Positions 1-9,628 are shown, counted from the stretch's first letter. The stretch: 64,000 nt of DNA from Flavobacterium sp. LMO8 (GCF_009495755.1 NZ_WIBJ01000027.1:239528-303527); one strand, 5' to 3'. Notes: generated by a model not told the origin, from the sequence alone. A program made the numbers and translations.

Positions 1-37
1 TATCGATTAAATGGTTTATTAGTTTCTTTAATTATAT

Positions 38-487
38 TTGAAGAATTACTTAAATATTTATTTTCTGAAAAAATCAACCAATTCAATAGATGCTCCTGAA
101 TCTGATTATTTGTATATTCAAGATTCCCAAATTTCAAATGCTGGAAAAGGTTTATATACAGCAATTGATATTTATCCAAACGAAATTATTTCACTTTTTA
201 AAGGCGAAATTTTAACTGAAAAAGAAGCTCAAAAAAGAGTTTCTGAAAATAATGACCGGTATTTTATAAATAGGTTAGATGGTTCTATTTTAGATTCAAT
301 GAACGTTGAATGTTTTGCAAAATATGCAAATGATGCTGAAGCTTTTACTAAATTAGAATTTAAAAATAATTGCAAAATTGCATTAGATGAATATGAAAAT
401 ATTTGTATCATAGCTACAAAAAAAATCAAATCAGGACAAGAAATTTTCTGTAGCTACGGCAAAAAATATTGGAAAAAACACGGTTAA
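38..487 (+). CDS. SET domain protein
   Basis: Small protein of 149 residues that is almost entirely a SET domain, the fold of protein lysine methyltransferases. Visible are the opening NAGKGLY block (about residues 34-40), the CFAKYANDAE block that stands where RFxNHS-type motifs sit (about 92-101), and the closing ATKKIKSGQEIFCSYGKKYW region with the conserved Tyr. The usual role is SAM-dependent methylation of a lysine; no substrate can be inferred. The only start that includes the whole domain is TTG at 38, because an in-frame stop lies at 29-31 and no earlier ATG is in frame. The real 5' end may differ. It converges with the YifB gene, 2 bases away. Confidence 0.7.
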   Translation: MKNYLNIYFLKKSTNSIDAPESDYLYIQDSQISNAGKGLYTAIDIYPNEIISLFKGEILTEKEAQKRVSENNDRYFINRLDGSILDSMNVECFAKYANDAEAFTKLEFKNNCKIALDEYENICIIATKKIKSGQEIFCSYGKKYWKKHG

Positions 488-489
488 AT

Positions 490-2025
490 TTATCCTAACC
501 AACCTTCTCTATCCAAACTTCTATACTGAATCGCCTCGGCAATATGATGCGATTGAATACGTTCAGAATTTTCTAAATCAGCAATTGTTCTTGCAACTTT
601 TAAAATTCTATCATACGCTCTTGCAGATAAGTTTAATCGTTCCATTGCCGTTTTTAGTAATTGTAACGAAACCTCATCTAAAACACAAAATTCGCGAATA
701 AGTTTGCTACTCATTTGCGCATTGTAATGAATATGCTCAAAGTTTTCAAATCGCTGCGATTGAATTTGTCGTGCTTTAGTTACACGTTCTCTAATAGACA
801 CACTACTTTCTGCTTTTCGAGTTTCGGTTAGTTTTTCAAACGGAACTGGTGTAACTTCTATATGAATATCAATTCTATCTAATAAAGGTCCCGAAATTTT
901 ACTCAAATAACGTTGCATTTCTTGTGGAGATGAACTCACAGGAGCATTTGGATCGTTAAAATAACCTCCTGGACTCGGATTCATACTTGCCACCAACATA
1001 AAAGATGACGGATAAGTAATTGTAAATTTCGCTCTTGAAATCGTCACTTCCCTATCTTCTAATGGTTGACGCATGACTTCTAATACTTCTCGTTTAAATT
1101 CAGGCAATTCATCTAAGAATAGAACGCCATTATGCGCTAATGAAATTTCGCCTGGTTGCGGATAACTTCCTCCACCAACTAAAGAAACCGAACTCGCCGT
1201 GTGATGCGGACTTCGAAATGGTCGTTGTGCCATCAAACCTACATCTTTAGTTTTTCCAGCTACTGAATGAATTTTTGTGGTTTCCAAGGCTTCTCGAATC
1301 GTCATTGGTGGTAAAATACTTGGCAAACGCTTTGCTAACATCGTTTTTCCTGAACCTGGCGGACCAATTAAAATAATATTGTGACCACCTGCTGCCGCAA
1401 TCTCCATGCAACGTTTAATTCCTTCTTGACCTTTGACATCGGCAAAATCATGTTCAGGAAAATTTAAAGTCTTTGAAAACTCTTCAGTTGTATCAATTCT
1501 TGTAGGTTCTAAATTTCCTTTTCCTTCAAAAAAATCGATAACTTCGGTTACATTTGAAATTCCGTAAACATCAATATTTTCAACTATTGCCGCTTCTTTA
1601 ACGTTTTGAATGGGTATCATAATCCCTTTAAAACCTTCTTCTTTAGCTTTAATAGCGATAGACAACGCTCCTTTAATGGGTTGCAGAGTTCCATCGAGCG
1701 ATAATTCGCCCATAATGATGTAATTTTCGATTTCTTTAGAGGTAATTTGGGAAGAAGCAGCTAAGATTCCAACCGCAATGGTTAAATCATAGGCAGAACC
1801 TTCTTTTCGTAAATCGGCAGGTGCCATATTTACAATGATTTTTTTACCGGGAAAATGATAGGAATTGTTTTTAAGTGCTGCAGCAATACGAAAACTGCTT
1901 TCTTTTATGGCCGAATCTGGAAGACCAACTAAATGATAACCGATTCCTTTTTCTGTGTTTACTTCTACTGTGATTGTAGTGGCCTCAACGCCAAAAACGG
2001 CGCTTCCGAATACTTTTACTAACAT
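490..2025 (-). CDS. YifB/ComM family Mg-chelatase-like AAA+ ATPase
   Basis: Protein of 511 residues, the usual length of the YifB/ComM family. An N-terminal ChlI-type/Lon-protease-like domain (about 1-165, with [13 protein letters not shown]) precedes an AAA+ module with Walker [11 protein letters not shown] (about 222-231) and Walker [10 protein letters not shown], and a C-terminal Mg-chelatase domain with the arginine-rich [20 protein letters not shown] segment. ComM is known in Gram-negative bacteria as a hexameric helicase promoting branch migration during natural transformation; a role in DNA processing is therefore likely, but only by family. The ATG at 2025 begins the conserved [12 protein letters not shown] start. 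Monocistronic on the minus strand. Confidence 0.93.
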   Translation of the reverse strand: MLVKVFGSAVFGVEATTITVEVNTEKGIGYHLVGLPDSAIKESSFRIAAALKNNSYHFPGKKIIVNMAPADLRKEGSAYDLTIAVGILAASSQITSKEIENYIIMGELSLDGTLQPIKGALSIAIKAKEEGFKGIMIPIQNVKEAAIVENIDVYGISNVTEVIDFFEGKGNLEPTRIDTTEEFSKTLNFPEHDFADVKGQEGIKRCMEIAAAGGHNIILIGPPGSGKTMLAKRLPSILPPMTIREALETTKIHSVAGKTKDVGLMAQRPFRSPHHTASSVSLVGGGSYPQPGEISLAHNGVLFLDELPEFKREVLEVMRQPLEDREVTISRAKFTITYPSSFMLVASMNPSPGGYFNDPNAPVSSSPQEMQRYLSKISGPLLDRIDIHIEVTPVPFEKLTETRKAESSVSIRERVTKARQIQSQRFENFEHIHYNAQMSSKLIREFCVLDEVSLQLLKTAMERLNLSARAYDRILKVARTIADLENSERIQSHHIAEAIQYRSLDREGWLG

Positions 2026-2152
2026 GGCTTATAATTTTTTAAATGGCTTATATAGATGCAAATATATAAAAATATTTAAAAAAATTAATAGCTAACCTAA
2101 TTTTATAAAATCCATATATCCCTTTAAATTAGGGATTCTACTTTAAAATAAG

Positions 2153-2307
2153 TAAATTTGTAACTTGTTATTTGATTTCTTTTGTCTAAATCTAGACAAT
2201 TTAAGGCCTTGCCTTTCTTTTTATCAATCGATATTTTCAGTTTGAACTGAAAGCCTCTTGGAAAATCCAATTTGGTCTATTTATACTAACATTCGTAAAG
2301 TTTTACG
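2153..2307 (+). promoter_or_regulatory. Upstream region with three short palindromes
   Basis: The 299 bases between yifB and the GNAT gene contain no ORF of note. A TAAATTTG box (2153-2160) fits the Bacteroidota -7 consensus but lacks a clear -33 TTG. Downstream follow three inverted repeats: GTCTA..TAGAC at 2184-2197, the 18-mer TTTCAGTTTGAACTGAAA at 2235-2252 (8-bp arms around TG), and CGTAAAGTTTTACG at 2294-2307 (6-bp arms around GT), the last 18 bases before the start codon. They could be protein-binding sites or small RNA hairpins in a leader for the acetyltransferase/racemase pair. Confidence 0.4.
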
Positions 2308-2324
2308 GATAAATTTATATTGAT

Positions 2325-2759
2325 ATGAATTTTACAATTATTAATGCTGCAACCGGAAATTTAGACGAATTTTCAGATGAAAAAATCGTTCATTTTTTAT
2401 TTATTCATTTAGAAGAATATGGCGATACCAAAGAAGATATTCAAAAGTGTATCGACTATGTTATGCATCCACAAAAAGGAGGTCAAATTATAATTGGAAC
2501 TGATGAAAATAAAATCGTTGGGATCGTTATATTAAACAACACCGGAATGAAAGATTATATTCCTGAAAACATATTAGTTTATATTGCTGTAGATAACAGC
2601 CAAAGAGGAAAAGGATATGGAAAACAGCTGATGCAAAAAGCAATAGCATCTGTTGAAGGAAATATTGCATTACATGTTGAACCAAACAATCCAGCAAAAT
2701 TGCTTTATGAAAAACTAGGTTTTACAAACAAGTATTTAGAAATGCGTTTAACAAAATAA
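2325..2759 (+). CDS. GNAT family N-acetyltransferase
   Basis: 144-residue GNAT-fold acetyltransferase. The acetyl-CoA binding loop RGKGYGKQLM lies at about residues 96-105, followed by the ALHVEPNNPAKLLYEKLGF segment typical of motif B of the fold. It transfers an acetyl group from acetyl-CoA to an amine; the substrate is unknown. The stop codon is two bases before the ATG of the racemase-like gene, so the two are almost certainly co-transcribed, which suggests a common small amino acid or amine substrate (inference). Confidence 0.85.
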   Translation: MNFTIINAATGNLDEFSDEKIVHFLFIHLEEYGDTKEDIQKCIDYVMHPQKGGQIIIGTDENKIVGIVILNNTGMKDYIPENILVYIAVDNSQRGKGYGKQLMQKAIASVEGNIALHVEPNNPAKLLYEKLGFTNKYLEMRLTK

Positions 2760-2761
2760 AT

Positions 2762-3835
2762 ATGGCTTTTTTAAAATTATATAAAACCAAATTACAACAT
2801 AATTATAACTTCTTAAATACACTATTTAAAGAACGAAACATCCAATGGGGAATTGTAACTAAGATTCTGTGCGGAAATACCATTTATTTAAAAGAACTAT
2901 TAGATCTGGGCGTTACAGAAATGCACGACTCTAGAATTAGTAATTTAAAAAAGATAAAAAAACTAAATCCAGAGATTCAAACCGTATACATAAAACCTCC
3001 ATCAAAACTAAACATTAAAAAAATAGTTGAATTTGCCGATGTAAGTTTTAATACTGAAATCTATACCATTAAATTATTATCTGAAGAAGCTAAAAGACAA
3101 GAAAAAACCCATAAAATAATTATTATGATTGAAATGGGTGATTTGCGTGAAGGCGTATTAGGAGAAGAATTAATATCGTTTTACGAACAAGTTTTTAGTT
3201 TGCCAAATATCGAAATAAGAGGCATTGGTACCAATTTAAATTGTTTGAGTGGTGTTATGCCTACTCAGGATAAATTAATTCAATTGAGCTTGTACAAACA
3301 ATTGATTGAAGCTAAATTTAATGTAAAAATTCCTTGGGTTTCAGGCGGAACTTCAGTTGCTGTTCCTTTACTATTAAAGAATGCCAGACCAATGGCTGTT
3401 AATCATTTTAGAATTGGAGAAGCGTTATTTTTTGGAAAAGATTTATTTACAGGTGAAACCATTGAAGGCATGCATCATGATGTTTTTAAACTCTATGCCG
3501 AAATCATTGAAATAACTGAAAAACCAAATAACCCAACGGGAGAATTAGGTGAAAATGTTGCTGGAAATACTTTTGAAGTAAATGAAAATGTAGATTTGAG
3601 CGAAACTTCGTTGCGTGCTATTTTAGATTTTGGGTTGTTAGACATGCAACCTCAATATCTAATTCCAAATGATCCTAATATTGTAATAATAGATTCAAGT
3701 TCAGATATGACTGTTATTGACATAAGCACTTCTAAAAACAAATATAAAGTAGGCGATTTGATTTCGTTTAGCTTACAATATATGGGCGCATTATATCTTT
3801 TAAATTCTGATTATATTGAGAAAGTTATAGAGTAA
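2762..3835 (+). CDS. Alanine/ornithine racemase family PLP-dependent enzyme
   Basis: 357-residue protein with an alanine-racemase-type N-terminal TIM barrel. The PLP lysine is in WGIVTKILCGN (about residue 33); further family marks are EMHDSRISNLKKI, IIMIEMGDLREGV, GTNLNCLSG and the phosphate-binding WVSGGTSVAVPLL. This pattern fits the alanine/ornithine racemase group (OrrA-like) better than biosynthetic Alr, which is longer and has a different C-terminal catalytic Tyr region. The expected reaction is racemisation of an amino acid such as ornithine or alanine. It lies 2 bases after the GNAT gene and ends at a strong terminator. Confidence 0.8.
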   Translation: MAFLKLYKTKLQHNYNFLNTLFKERNIQWGIVTKILCGNTIYLKELLDLGVTEMHDSRISNLKKIKKLNPEIQTVYIKPPSKLNIKKIVEFADVSFNTEIYTIKLLSEEAKRQEKTHKIIIMIEMGDLREGVLGEELISFYEQVFSLPNIEIRGIGTNLNCLSGVMPTQDKLIQLSLYKQLIEAKFNVKIPWVSGGTSVAVPLLLKNARPMAVNHFRIGEALFFGKDLFTGETIEGMHHDVFKLYAEIIEITEKPNNPTGELGENVAGNTFEVNENVDLSETSLRAILDFGLLDMQPQYLIPNDPNIVIIDSSSDMTVIDISTSKNKYKVGDLISFSLQYMGALYLLNSDYIEKVIE

Positions 3836-3840
3836 ATAAA

Positions 3841-3881
3841 AAACGTCCTAAATCAATTATTAGATTAGGACGTTTTTTATT
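3841..3881. terminator. Bidirectional terminator
   Basis: Perfect 11-bp stem AAACGTCCTAA (3841-3851) / TTAGGACGTTT (3865-3875) with flanking A and T tracts. It serves the plus-strand racemase-like gene and the minus-strand dsbD gene, which converge here. Confidence 0.85.
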
Positions 3882-3901
3882 AGATTCTTAAATTAGAGCT
3901 A

Positions 3902-5932
3902 TTACTTTTTAAAATTAGTAATACCTTCTTGTAACCACGTTTTATATTCTTCAACATTAGGTGTATAACCTACTGGTTTTGAAATATCCTTACCTTCTGT
4001 ATCTAAAACCACATAATAAGGTTGGGCATTAATGTTATATCGTTCAATTTGATACTCTCTCCATTTTTTACCAATAGTAGTAACTTCACTTCCTGATTTA
4101 GAAACGAATTGTTCTTCTTTTGGTAATTCGCGTTGGTCATCACCATACAATGAAATCAATACAATTTCATTTTTTAAAATCTTTAAAATTTCAGCATCAG
4201 ACCACACATTTTCTTCCATTTTTCTACAATTGGCACATGCATGTCCTGTGAAATCTAATAAAACAGGTTTGTTTACTTTTTTTGCATAAGCTAAACCTTC
4301 TTCATAATCATGAAATGCCGTTATGCCTAATGGGCCAATATGCGCATTTTCTGGTAAAGCAGATTCAGATGAAACTCCAGAACTAACTGTATTTTGGTAG
4401 CCAACTCCATAAGGACTTTCACTATAAGTCATTGGCGGTGTAAAGCCACTCAATATTTTTAAAGGTGCGCCCCATAATCCAGGAATTAAATAAATGGTAA
4501 ACGTTGTTACAAATAAAGCAACAAATAATCGTCCCACTGAAATATGTGTCATTGGACTATCATGAGGTAATATAAGTTTTCCAAAAAGATACAATGCCCA
4601 AGCTCCAAAAACAGCAATCCAAATTGCTAAAAACACTTCTCTTTCTAATAAATGCGTTTGTAAAACTAAATCGGCATTCGATAAAAACTTAAATGCAAAC
4701 GCTAATTCTAAAAATCCTAAAGAAACTTTAACAGTGTTTAACCATCCACCCGATTTTGGTAATGAATTCATCCAGCCTGGGAACATAGCAAACAACATAA
4801 ATGGTAATGCAATTGCAGATGAAAAACCTAACATTCCTACAATTGGTCCTATTCCACCTTGTCTTGCTGATTCTCCTAATAACGAACCTACAATTGGTCC
4901 TGTACAAGAAAACGAAACAACTGCTAAAGCTAATGCCATAAAGAAAATTCCGATGATTCCACCTCTATCTGCTTGTCTATCAATTTTATTTAAAAATGAA
5001 TTTGGTAAAACAATTTCAAATGCGCCTAAAAATGAAGCCGCAAAAACAATTAAAATAACAAAGAAAATAACATTAAACCATACATTAGTTGATAAAGCGT
5101 TTAAGGAATCAATTCCAAATAAAGCTGTTATTATCATTCCTAAACCTACGTAAATAACAATTATTGAAATTCCATATATAAAGGCATTTTTTATTCCTGC
5201 GGCTTTGGTTTTACTTTGTTTCGTAAAGAAACTTACCGTCATTGGTATCATTGGAAATACACAAGGCGTAAGCAAAGCTGCAAAACCACCTAAAAAGGCT
5301 AAAATAAAAATTCCCCACAAGCTTTTTTCTTCTTCTTTTTCTTCCGAATTAGTCTCATTTACAACAACTTCTTTGCTGTCTTCTGAATTTTCAATACTAC
5401 TATTTTCTTTATTTATAGATGTTGAATCTGTTGTATTTACTTCTGATAAAGGTGTTTCAACTGATTGTGAATCTGCAACAATTGGTTTTATTTCTGGTAA
5501 TTTAAAAGTAAACGTAGCATCTTGCTGGATACATTGTTCTTTACATACCTGATATTCAACGTATACCTTAACTTCTTTGAGTTGAGCGTTTGTAACTTTT
5601 ATGATTTGCTTAAACTGAGCCGTATTTGCAAAATAATATTCGTCGACTTCAAAAATATCATTAAATACTTTTTTGTATGCACTTTCCTTAGTTTTTCCAA
5701 CGAGGGTAAAATTTCCTTTTGCATTTTTATAATCAAAAACAGTTGGAAGTGGTCCGTTTTCTGGAGTAAATTGCGAATACATATGCCACTCGTTTTCGAT
5801 AGTAGCATCCATTACTAACTCAAATTCGGTTTCCGATTTTTGAACCACTTTGGTTTTCCATTTTACTGGATTTATAATTTGACCTTGAGCAAAAAAGGCG
5901 AATAACAATAAAATGTAGGTAAGTTTTCTCAT
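3902..5932 (-). CDS. dsbD: Thiol:disulfide interchange protein DsbD
   Basis: 676-residue inner-membrane protein that passes electrons from cytoplasmic thioredoxin to periplasmic thiol proteins. Order of parts: signal peptide (1-17); N-terminal periplasmic DsbD-alpha-like domain with the Cys pair VCKEQC (about 128-133); an acidic Ser/Glu linker; an eight-helix transmembrane domain with the two redox Cys in LLTPCVFPM and VSFSCTGP; and a C-terminal thioredoxin-like domain with HACANCRKME, the CxxC motif. Its ATG overlaps the stop of tilS by one base (TAATG), implying translational coupling. Confidence 0.93.
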   Translation of the reverse strand: MRKLTYILLLFAFFAQGQIINPVKWKTKVVQKSETEFELVMDATIENEWHMYSQFTPENGPLPTVFDYKNAKGNFTLVGKTKESAYKKVFNDIFEVDEYYFANTAQFKQIIKVTNAQLKEVKVYVEYQVCKEQCIQQDATFTFKLPEIKPIVADSQSVETPLSEVNTTDSTSINKENSSIENSEDSKEVVVNETNSEEKEEEKSLWGIFILAFLGGFAALLTPCVFPMIPMTVSFFTKQSKTKAAGIKNAFIYGISIIVIYVGLGMIITALFGIDSLNALSTNVWFNVIFFVILIVFAASFLGAFEIVLPNSFLNKIDRQADRGGIIGIFFMALALAVVSFSCTGPIVGSLLGESARQGGIGPIVGMLGFSSAIALPFMLFAMFPGWMNSLPKSGGWLNTVKVSLGFLELAFAFKFLSNADLVLQTHLLEREVFLAIWIAVFGAWALYLFGKLILPHDSPMTHISVGRLFVALFVTTFTIYLIPGLWGAPLKILSGFTPPMTYSESPYGVGYQNTVSSGVSSESALPENAHIGPLGITAFHDYEEGLAYAKKVNKPVLLDFTGHACANCRKMEENVWSDAEILKILKNEIVLISLYGDDQRELPKEEQFVSKSGSEVTTIGKKWREYQIERYNINAQPYYVVLDTEGKDISKPVGYTPNVEEYKTWLQEGITNFKK

Positions 5933-7239
5933 TATTTAACTTCTATTTTAATAATATTTTGTGTTGTTTTTTGTGTTTTAAAGCGATTATCAGCTCGTTT
6001 GCCTATAACCCAAACAATTTGGTCTGCAGAACATAAAAGCCATTGATTTTCTTTGTCTAAAAGCGAAAATTTTTCATCTTTAAAATATTTGCTTAATTTC
6101 TTTTTTCCTGTCATTCCAAAAGGATAAAAATAATCGCCATCTTGCCATTTTCTAATTGTAAGCGGAAATTTAATTTTATCCTTGTCTACAAATATACAAT
6201 TTGCATTTACATTTTTACCCCCTGAAAACCTTGTAAAGGAAAGTTTTAAGGGAATATTAACTTTACTTTCAATCGAATCAATAAAATAAACTTCATTATT
6301 ACTTGCAGCTTTTCTTTCAGAAAGAATCAATTTATTACGATCTTTTAATAAAACATGCGTATTAGAAAACACTTGCTTTCCGGATTGTGCTGTAACTAAA
6401 TCATAAATATCATTCCACGCTGTAAAATCATATTGTTTTAAAAAGGAATGCAAATAGGTTTTATAATTTGGAATTTGGAGTAATTTATTCAAATCAAAAT
6501 TAATGGTATCTTCAATTTCAGTTGCCACTTCTTTGTACACAATATACGAAGCATCATCAGCCATTCCTTTTGTATCATTCAAATGACTAATAGTTTTTTG
6601 AAATGAAGACAAAAATTCGGGATTTATTTCTTTTAAAATAGGAACAACATCGTGTCGTAATTTGTTTCGCAAATATTTAGTAGTTGCATTGCTAGCATCT
6701 TCTCGCCATTGAATATTATTTACTTTTGCATACTGTTCAATTTCTTCTCTTGAAAATGGTAATAATGGTCTTATTATTTGGTCGTTAATTTCTGGAATTC
6801 CTGTTAAGCCATCAATTCCTGTTCCTCTTGACAAATTAATTAAAAACGTTTCCAAGCTATCATCTAAATGATGCGCTGTTGCTACAAACTGTACATCATT
6901 TTCTACCATTTGCTCATAAAACCAGTTGTATCTTAATTTTCTAGCGGTAACTTGTATGGATTCTTTAAGCTCTTTTGCAATCATTTCCGTTTCAAAAAAA
7001 CCAATACGCAACTGAATGTTATTTTCTTCACAATAATCATGAATAAAACGCATATCAGCATCGCTTTCTTCGCCACGTAATTTAAAATTACAATGTAAAA
7101 CACCAAACGAAAACTGAAAATGTTGAAACAAATGCAATAAAACCATGCTATCTATTCCGCCACTTACTGCAATATAAAATTTGTCTCTTTGCAAAAAAGA
7201 AAAATGGGATTGAATATGTTTTGTGAATTTTATTAGCAT
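5932..7239 (-). CDS. tilS: tRNA(Ile)-lysidine synthetase TilS
   Basis: About 435 residues. N-ATPase of the PP-loop type with the signature SGGIDSM near the N-terminus, which adenylates C34 of tRNA-Ile(CAU) before lysine attack. The family's LRxNxLRHDVVPIL region and a C-terminal TilS_C domain (KWQDGDYFYPFGM, KKKLSKYFKDEK) are present. A TTG at 7245 is also in frame, but ATG 7239 gives the conserved MLIKFTKHIQ start. First gene of a tilS-dsbD pair with a 1-base overlap. Confidence 0.93.
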   Translation of the reverse strand: MLIKFTKHIQSHFSFLQRDKFYIAVSGGIDSMVLLHLFQHFQFSFGVLHCNFKLRGEESDADMRFIHDYCEENNIQLRIGFFETEMIAKELKESIQVTARKLRYNWFYEQMVENDVQFVATAHHLDDSLETFLINLSRGTGIDGLTGIPEINDQIIRPLLPFSREEIEQYAKVNNIQWREDASNATTKYLRNKLRHDVVPILKEINPEFLSSFQKTISHLNDTKGMADDASYIVYKEVATEIEDTINFDLNKLLQIPNYKTYLHSFLKQYDFTAWNDIYDLVTAQSGKQVFSNTHVLLKDRNKLILSERKAASNNEVYFIDSIESKVNIPLKLSFTRFSGGKNVNANCIFVDKDKIKFPLTIRKWQDGDYFYPFGMTGKKKLSKYFKDEKFSLLDKENQWLLCSADQIVWVIGKRADNRFKTQKTTQNIIKIEVK

Positions 7240-7255
7240 GACCAAAAATAAGGAA

Positions 7256-8152
7256 TTAATTTTTCTCTAATACCCAATTGAGTAAATTCTCTTTATCTAC
7301 AATAGCCCAAGAATGTGGATGTCTTGTGCCATCAGCTCTATAGCCTTTGTTTTTAGTGTTAATTAATTCGATTTTTTGGAAACCTTTAATTTTTAAATCA
7401 TTATAAAGTTGTTCAATAAAATAAGAATTAATCTCATCTTTTTGGTTTTTCCGATTTTTTAACCACCAATCAAAATCAGGTTCAGTGTATAGTCTGATTT
7501 TTAAATTTTTAAGATTTTCTACATTAGAAATAGTATTGGTTTCTAGAGTGTAAGGCGATAGTTTTTTATATAATGAAATGGAATCTTTTGGATTACCAAA
7601 CTCTGAATTAAATGTATCAATTATCCAATTTGCTTCCTGAACAGATTCACTAGAAAAACTTGAAATAATATTCTTTTCTGCAACTTTATACAAACCTAAT
7701 AAATCAACAGGTGAATCAACAATAAAAACTCCTTTTGGTTGAATTGAATTTTCTTCTTTAATCAAATAATTACTTAGTAACAAAGTAACATTTCCACCGC
7801 CTGAAAATCCACCAATATAAACATTATCGGTACTTAATTTATTGTTTTTAAAAATTGAATTAAAGCGAATGGACAAATTTTGTAATTCAATATCTTTTAA
7901 ATAAAGTTTAAAATTATAATTCATTAAAATAACAGAAACTCCTTTCTTATTAGCTTCTTCTATGATAGGAAATTCATTTTTTGTATTTTCAATATTACAA
8001 GGAAAACAAGGAAACAATACCAAAGTAGCTTTTGAATTGGCAACTTTATAAATCTCGAATTCTTTATCAATTATATGATTTACTTCTGAAATAGAAGATT
8101 TACATGAAAAAAGAATAGTAACAACAATTAAAACAACGAATATTTTTTTCAT
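7256..8152 (-). CDS. Lipoprotein with alpha/beta-hydrolase fold
   Basis: 298 residues. The start MKKIFVVLIVVTILFSC ends in a lipobox, so the product is expected to be a lipoprotein. The nucleophile elbow GGFSGGGN (about 113-120) and a late His in HPHSWAIVDKENLLNW match an alpha/beta-hydrolase catalytic triad; an Asp in FIVDSPVDLLG may matter too. The substrate is unknown. It lies between tilS (16 bases downstream) and pabB (6 bases upstream), both housekeeping genes, so it appears to be an accessory gene in a compact minus-strand run. Confidence 0.7.
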   Translation of the reverse strand: MKKIFVVLIVVTILFSCKSSISEVNHIIDKEFEIYKVANSKATLVLFPCFPCNIENTKNEFPIIEEANKKGVSVILMNYNFKLYLKDIELQNLSIRFNSIFKNNKLSTDNVYIGGFSGGGNVTLLLSNYLIKEENSIQPKGVFIVDSPVDLLGLYKVAEKNIISSFSSESVQEANWIIDTFNSEFGNPKDSISLYKKLSPYTLETNTISNVENLKNLKIRLYTEPDFDWWLKNRKNQKDEINSYFIEQLYNDLKIKGFQKIELINTKNKGYRADGTRHPHSWAIVDKENLLNWVLEKN

Positions 8153-8158
8153 ACTATT

Positions 8159-9445
8159 TTATTTTAAAACCTCAAACATTGCTTTTGCCTTTAGCAAACA
8201 CTCTTCATACTCCATTTCTGGAATAGCTTGAGAAGTAATAGCACTTCCAACAGAAAAAGATACATATTGTTTTTCCGAATTATACAAAATACTTCGAATC
8301 ACCACATTAAAATCGAAATCGCCAGTTGGAGTGAAATAACCTAATGCTCCACTGTATAATCCTCGTTTGGTTTCTTCCAATTCTTCAATGATTTGCATAG
8401 CTGAAATTTTGGGTGCACCAGTCATGCTTCCCATTGGAAAAGTAGTTCTCAGAATTTCAATTGGTGAAGTTGTATTTTCTACTTCGGAAACGATTGTTGA
8501 AATCATTTGGTGGACTTGCTTAAACGTATAAATTTGGCACAATTCTTCTACTTGAACACTTCCTTTTGTAGCGGTATGCGATAAATCGTTTCGAACTAAA
8601 TCGACAATCATGATGTTTTCAGAACGCTCTTTTTCGTTTTGAGCTAAATCAGATTTTAATTGTTCGTCTTGTTCTGAATCGAAACTTCTTCTTGCCGTTC
8701 CTTTTATAGGTTGGGAAATGACTTTATTTCCTTCTTTTCGCAAATAACGTTCAGGTGAAGCGGAAAGTAAATACTGAAAATTATTTTTGAAATACACTGC
8801 AAATGGTGGTTCCGAAATTGCATTTAGTTTTTGATAGATTTCTAAAGGTTCAATTTGAGCATTTTCAGCATAAAATTCCATGCAAAAATTCGCTTCGTAA
8901 ATGTCGCCACGGTGAATGTGTTCGAGCATTTTGGAAACTTTGGAAAGGTAATTTTCTTTTGAGATTCTCTGATTTATTGTAATTTCTCGCAAAGTCGCAG
9001 AGTCGCAAAGTTTTGACAAAACTATATCGTTGAAATCAGTTTCTATTTCGTCATCGCACATTCGTAAATATTGGATTTCAACTTGATTTTCTTTGATTAA
9101 AAACAACTTTTTAGGTTGAAAGAAAAACAAATCGGGAAAATCTAATCCATCAAAATTGTTGGAATGTAAATCTTCGGTATCGTTTTTTAAATCGTAAGAT
9201 AAATAACCAAACAACCAATCTTTCGTTTGACTTTGGTATTGATACAAATCTTGAAACGCATTTTCGTAATCGGTTTTAATCGAAGTAAAAGCATCAACAG
9301 CCAAAACCGCATCGTAACTCGAATACTTTTGATGATACTGATTCGAATCTAAAAAAACAACTTCTCTATGTTGGTTGGCCCAATGTAAAAGCTGATTTTT
9401 AAAGTCCGTAAAATGTGAAATATCTTTTGTAATTACTGTTCTCAA
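8159..9445 (-). CDS. pabB: Aminodeoxychorismate synthase component I (anthranilate synthase component I family)
   Basis: 428 residues with the chorismate-binding domain: QPIKGTARR, KERSENIMIVDLVRNDLS and TTFPMGSMTGAPKISAMQ. PabB makes 4-amino-4-deoxychorismate for folate; the short length and genomic setting (no trp genes) favour PabB over TrpE. The only start that fits is TTG at 9445; no in-frame ATG is available nearby. Oddity: the linker between the N-terminal and catalytic domains contains KLCDSATLRE, encoded by a copy of a CGCAAAG-type intergenic repeat (8986-9010). Confidence 0.88.
   Translation of the reverse strand: MRTVITKDISHFTDFKNQLLHWANQHREVVFLDSNQYHQKYSSYDAVLAVDAFTSIKTDYENAFQDLYQYQSQTKDWLFGYLSYDLKNDTEDLHSNNFDGLDFPDLFFFQPKKLFLIKENQVEIQYLRMCDDEIETDFNDIVLSKLCDSATLREITINQRISKENYLSKVSKMLEHIHRGDIYEANFCMEFYAENAQIEPLEIYQKLNAISEPPFAVYFKNNFQYLLSASPERYLRKEGNKVISQPIKGTARRSFDSEQDEQLKSDLAQNEKERSENIMIVDLVRNDLSHTATKGSVQVEELCQIYTFKQVHQMISTIVSEVENTTSPIEILRTTFPMGSMTGAPKISAMQIIEELEETKRGLYSGALGYFTPTGDFDFNVVIRSILYNSEKQYVSFSVGSAITSQAIPEMEYEECLLKAKAMFEVLK
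8986..9010. repeat. CGCAAAG/GTCGCAGAG repeat inside pabB
   Basis: Tandem-like CTCGCAAAGTCGCAGAG plus TCGCAAAG. The same vocabulary occurs outside genes at 57921-57958 (CGCAAAGTTCGCAAAG). Here it lies within coding sequence, in frame, in the inter-domain linker of PabB. Confidence 0.6.
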
Positions 9446-9628
9446 ATTGGAAAATTTACTTTGTAAAAGTACAACAAAAAAATAGTTGTTGGAAAATGGT
9501 TCAAATGTTAAAATTTGGCACGGTTTTTATTCTTGCATCTACAACTAACCCATTAAAAATTCATTTGTATCGATTCTAAAACTACACGTATTAAAAACAA
9601 TTAATCAATAACTTTAAAATGAATTTTT

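Noticed and set aside
4734..5153. Coding sequence opposite dsbD
   Set aside because: Lies wholly within the conserved membrane domain of dsbD in antisense; low-complexity composition with no domain.
9514..9536. Sigma-54 promoter (TTTGGCACGG...TTGCA) before the DUF4349 gene
   Set aside because: The -24 part is good, but GG and GC are 16 rather than 10 bases apart; at the right distance the -12 bases are AT, not GC.
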